Source: an uncultured Pseudomonadota bacterium (GTDB lineage Bacteria; Pseudomonadota; Gammaproteobacteria; Burkholderiales; SG8-39). From it: DNA of 9,505 bases. Below, one piece after another: positions 7,978 to 9,505 of this stretch (positions are counted from its first letter, which is position 1; the number at the start of each line of letters is the position of its first letter). The notes under the pieces were generated by a model. It was given only the letters and a program-made list of their open reading frames with translations, ran no database searches and had not been told where the DNA came from. The position numbers were made by a program, and so were the translations under genes. The DNA is taken from contig CAIPGJ010000786.1 of NCBI GenBank assembly GCA_903864555.1, positions 1 to 9,505 of the forward strand, in the 5' to 3' direction.

Positions 7978-8039
7978 GGTCTGTTGACATTCACTGCGCA
8001 ACCCTGCGGCGCACTCGCGTGCTGAATGTCAACAGACCC
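7977..8039. repeat. 63-bp inverted repeat with perfect 17-bp arms between ispF and thpR
   Basis: The left arm GGGTCTGTTGACATTCA (7977-7993) is exactly complementary to 8023-8039. The 29-nt centre can fold on itself through TGCGC (7995-7999) and GCGCA (8009-8013), or extend the main stem past one C-C mismatch by five more pairs, two of them wobble. There is no T-tract after either arm, so it is not a standard rho-independent terminator, though it could still slow transcription or protect the ispDF mRNA end. Length and symmetry also fit a small palindromic dispersed repeat. I do not recognise the family. Confidence 0.85.
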
Positions 8040-8045
8040 CAAGCC

Positions 8046-8558
8046 GTGGCCCGAATGTTCTTTGCCCTGTGGCCCGATGATGAGGTGCGGGCCGGGCTGG
8101 GGCGATGGACACTGGAAGCCCACGCCATGGCCGGCGGGCGTGCCACCCAGGTGCGCAACCTGCACCTGACCCTGGCCTTCATCGGCGAAACCGATGTGCG
8201 GCGCATCCCCGAGCTGGCTGCCGCCGCTGCCGGCATCCGCCTGCCGCCCTGCGAATTGCTCATCGACCAGTGCCGCTTCTGGAAGCACAACTACATCGTT
8301 TGGGCCGGTGGCGAGGCGCCGCAGTTGCTGAACGAGGGCGTGGCGCAGTTGCGCGCTGCGCTGCAGTCGTCCGGCATCCGCTTCGACGGCAAGGCCTTTG
8401 TCCCGCATGTCACGCTGTTGCGCGATGCCAGGGCGGTGCCGCAATTGCCGCAACCGACCCCGCTGCGCTGGGGTGTCCGTGATTTCGTGTTGCTTGCTGC
8501 CGGTCGGGATGAGGCTGGACCGGTCTATCGGATCGTGGCGGGTCCGTTCGGCGTGTGA
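8046..8558 (+). CDS. thpR: RNA 2',3'-cyclic phosphodiesterase (2'-5' RNA ligase family) ThpR
   Basis: This is a 2H-phosphoesterase superfamily protein. Family members open RNA 2',3'-cyclic phosphates and can reversibly join RNA ends by 2'-5' linkage; the cellular role is poorly defined. Both catalytic H-x-T-x motifs are present: HLTL at 40-43 (within NLHLTLAFIGE) and HVTL at 121-124 (within HVTLLRD). The opening ARMFFALWPDD matches the family's RLFFA start. The 170-residue length is close to E. coli's 176. The start is uncertain. GTG at 8046 keeps the conserved Arg before MFFAL, ATG at 8055 is three codons later, and GTG at 8019 would begin inside the inverted repeat. None has a Shine-Dalgarno sequence. 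It may be read through from ispDF across the repeat, but no functional link with isoprenoid synthesis is implied. Confidence 0.9.
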   Translation: MARMFFALWPDDEVRAGLGRWTLEAHAMAGGRATQVRNLHLTLAFIGETDVRRIPELAAAAAGIRLPPCELLIDQCRFWKHNYIVWAGGEAPQLLNEGVAQLRAALQSSGIRFDGKAFVPHVTLLRDARAVPQLPQPTPLRWGVRDFVLLAAGRDEAGPVYRIVAGPFGV

Positions 8559-8689
8559 TTATAATTAATTCATAAACCTAATGCCCATAGATACATCAAT
8601 CTGTAATTGATCATATTCATCCTGTGGATAGTGCCTGCAAAGGCGGGGAGGGCCGCCCGGTTCATCAGCGATTTCCGGGTACACCGGAG
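8559..8689. other. Gene-free stretch with an AT-rich segment downstream of thpR
   Basis: The first ~80 bases are strikingly AT-rich against the GC-rich surroundings and hold only a weak hairpin (ATCAAT 8595-8600 with ATTGAT 8606-8611). A GC-rich stretch follows, with a small hairpin GGCGG/CCGCC (8642-8657). No convincing ORF, promoter with a target gene, or T-tract terminator for thpR is visible. Confidence 0.6.
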
Positions 8690-8743
8690 GTTGACCCCCT
8701 TGTCAAAGGGGGCCGACTGGCCGCAGGCCAGCGGGGGGATTTT
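8690..8743 (+). repeat. REP-like palindromic repeat, copy 1
   Basis: The copy consists of a near-palindrome CCCCCTTGTCAAAGGGGG (8695-8712), the linker CCGAC, a perfect hairpin TGGCC-GCA-GGCCA (8718-8730), and a GCGGGGGGATTTT tail (8731-8743). The same module occurs in inverted orientation at 8886-8946. Outside the central hairpin it differs from that copy by one substitution and one missing T. Confidence 0.8.
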
Positions 8744-8885
8744 GGCCAACCGGGCTGGTTTCGTTGCCATTTGCCGACAGGGCATGAGCCCTGCGCATGC
8801 TGGTTGCCTTGCGGATTGGACAGGCTCCGAAAAAAAGCAAGGCATCGATCTGGCAGTGACTGGTGTGATGCAAGGTGGCGGTATG
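8744..8885. other. 142-bp spacer between the two inverted REP-like copies
   Basis: The spacer encodes no recognisable protein. It contains a small perfect hairpin CAGGGC-ATGA-GCCCTG (8778-8793) and a longer-looped pair TGCCTTGC (8805-8812) with GCAAGGCA (8837-8844) enclosing an A7 run (8830-8836). With the flanking repeats it makes a 257-bp inverted-repeat unit that could be a non-autonomous mobile element or simply two separate REP insertions. Confidence 0.4.
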
Positions 8886-8946
8886 AAAATCCCCCCGCTC
8901 GTTCGCTGCGCTCACGAGTCGGCCCCCTTTGACAAAGGGGGTTAAC
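8886..8946 (-). repeat. REP-like palindromic repeat, copy 2 (inverted)
   Basis: Read on the minus strand, this copy has GTTAAC, the palindrome CCCCCTTTGTCAAAGGGGG, CCGAC, a 19-base hairpin region, and the same GCGGGGGGATTTT tail as copy 1. The hairpin region is unrelated in its arms to that of copy 1 but folds equivalently: TCGT/ACGA outer pairs, a tandem GA/GA mismatch, GC/GC inner pairs and the same C-GCA-G tip. Confidence 0.8.
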
Positions 8947-9014
8947 ACCGCTGGTCCTGCCAGATTCGTCGCGACTGCTATCCGGAAAAGAGCGAGGCAC
9001 CGCCAGCGCGGCTG

Positions 9015-9043
9015 AAATGAAAACGGGGCCCGCAGGCCCCGTT
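9015..9043 (-). terminator. Rho-independent terminator of the crotonase-family gene
   Basis: A perfect 9-bp GC-rich stem AACGGGGCC/GGCCCCGTT with a 4-nt loop (9022-9043) is followed on the minus strand by TTTTCATTTC. It begins 19 nt after the stop codon of the gene at 9063, in the right orientation to end that transcript. The plus-strand side has no T-run. Confidence 0.88.
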
Positions 9044-9062
9044 GATTCGGCAGGTGGGTGTT

Positions 9063-9505
9063 TCAGGTGCCGGTCCACACCGGTTTTCGTTTCTGCAGGA
9101 AGGCGGTGCGGCCTTCGATGTGGTCCTTGCTGCTGGTGGCGGCATTGGCGCGGCGGTTCACCAGTTCCATATTGCGATTGGCCGGGTCCTTCACCAGTTC
9201 GTTCACGGCGGTCTTGGCATTCAGGATGGCCAGCGGGGCATTCCCGGCAATCACGGCGGCGTTCTCGCGGGTGTAGCTTTCCAGTTGCTCGCTGGGCACC
9301 ACCTGGTTCACCAGCCCCAAGCGCAGGGCTTCCTGGGCGTTGTACTGCCGGGCCGTGTACAGGATCTCCTTGGCGGTGGAGGGGCCGACCAGGTCCATCA
9401 GCTGCTGGATGCCATCGGCGCCGTAGCCGATGCTCAGCTTGGCTGCCGGAATGCCGAATTTGGAATTCTCCGCGGCAACGCGCAGGTCGCAGTTGAGTGC
9501 CCAGG
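9063..9505 (-). CDS. Enoyl-CoA hydratase/isomerase (crotonase) family protein, partial; catalytic glutamates absent
   Basis: This is the C-terminal 146 residues of a crotonase-fold protein. The reading frame runs off the window end, so the N-terminal part, with the first oxyanion-hole residue, is not visible. The visible part begins with WALNCDLRVAAENSKFGIPA, the family's CD...A...FG core, followed by LVGPSTAKEILYTARQYNAQEALRLGLVNQVVP and a normal helical C-terminus. The family acts on acyl-CoA esters (hydration, isomerisation, decarboxylation and others). Aligned without gaps to rat mitochondrial crotonase, the Glu164 position is Ala (codon 9444-9446). The Glu144 position has a codon ending in CC (9504-9506), so it can only be Thr, Ala, Ser or Pro. 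Classical hydratase chemistry is therefore unlikely. The substrate is unknown, and no neighbour in the window suggests a pathway. A strong terminator follows the stop. Confidence 0.92.
   Translation of the reverse strand, partial: WALNCDLRVAAENSKFGIPAAKLSIGYGADGIQQLMDLVGPSTAKEILYTARQYNAQEALRLGLVNQVVPSEQLESYTRENAAVIAGNAPLAILNAKTAVNELVKDPANRNMELVNRRANAATSSKDHIEGRTAFLQKRKPVWTGT

Noticed and set aside
8558..8565. ATTATAAT palindrome at the thpR stop, resembling a second symmetrical -10
   Set aside because: No gene starts nearby in either direction and there is no -35 partner. AT-rich composition explains it.
8623..8631. DnaA-box-like nonamer, one mismatch from TTATCCACA on the minus strand
   Set aside because: A single near-match with no cluster of boxes, no dnaA or dnaN nearby and no other origin features. 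It is expected by chance.
8607..8945. Open frames across the repeat-rich region downstream of thpR, both strands
   Set aside because: They are composed of the inverted repeats and spacer, have no family resemblance and no ribosome binding site, and overlap each other.
9017..9496. Plus-strand open frame opposite the crotonase-family gene
   Set aside because: It is antisense to a clear crotonase sequence, and its translation is a Cys/Arg/Trp/Ser-rich shadow with no domain.

Overview
The window is high-GC chromosomal DNA that reads as an ordinary housekeeping segment of a betaproteobacterium, probably Burkholderiales. The placement rests on three things: a Bug/TctC-type solute-binding protein, SerB and Mfd sequences that resemble Burkholderiales versions (from memory, no search run), and mfd lying divergent to a separate ispD-ispF pair. 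No phage, transposase, integrase, CRISPR array, tRNA or rRNA was seen.

Layout. A plus-strand gene for a periplasmic Bug-family binding protein (4-969) converges on a minus-strand cluster across a short AT-rich gap. That cluster is transcribed in the order mfd (transcription-repair coupling factor), a secreted Sel1-repeat protein, then serB (phosphoserine phosphatase). Its genes are nearly fused: 2 nt separate mfd from the Sel1 gene, and the Sel1 stop overlaps the serB TTG start in a TTGA junction. Divergent from mfd, on the plus strand, lie ispD and ispF (MEP isoprenoid pathway) and thpR (2H-family RNA 2',3'-cyclic phosphodiesterase / 2'-5' RNA ligase). The mfd-ispD gap carries a perfectly palindromic -10-like sequence that could serve both directions.

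Between ispF and thpR sits a 63-bp inverted repeat with perfect 17-bp arms. It starts at the last base of the ispF stop codon and occupies the place where a thpR ribosome binding site would be. Downstream of thpR is a gene-free stretch of about 500 bp. It holds an AT-rich segment, then two inverted copies of a REP-like palindromic repeat about 140 bp apart, then a rho-independent terminator facing the last gene. The last gene is a minus-strand crotonase-fold protein, cut by the window end, that lacks both glutamates used by classical enoyl-CoA hydratases.

The genes belong to unrelated basic functions (DNA repair, serine synthesis, isoprenoid precursors, RNA end processing, solute uptake, CoA-ester chemistry). 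No new multi-gene system is evident. The less ordinary material is in the repeats, the shared promoter symmetry, the overlapping junction and the catalytically altered crotonase.
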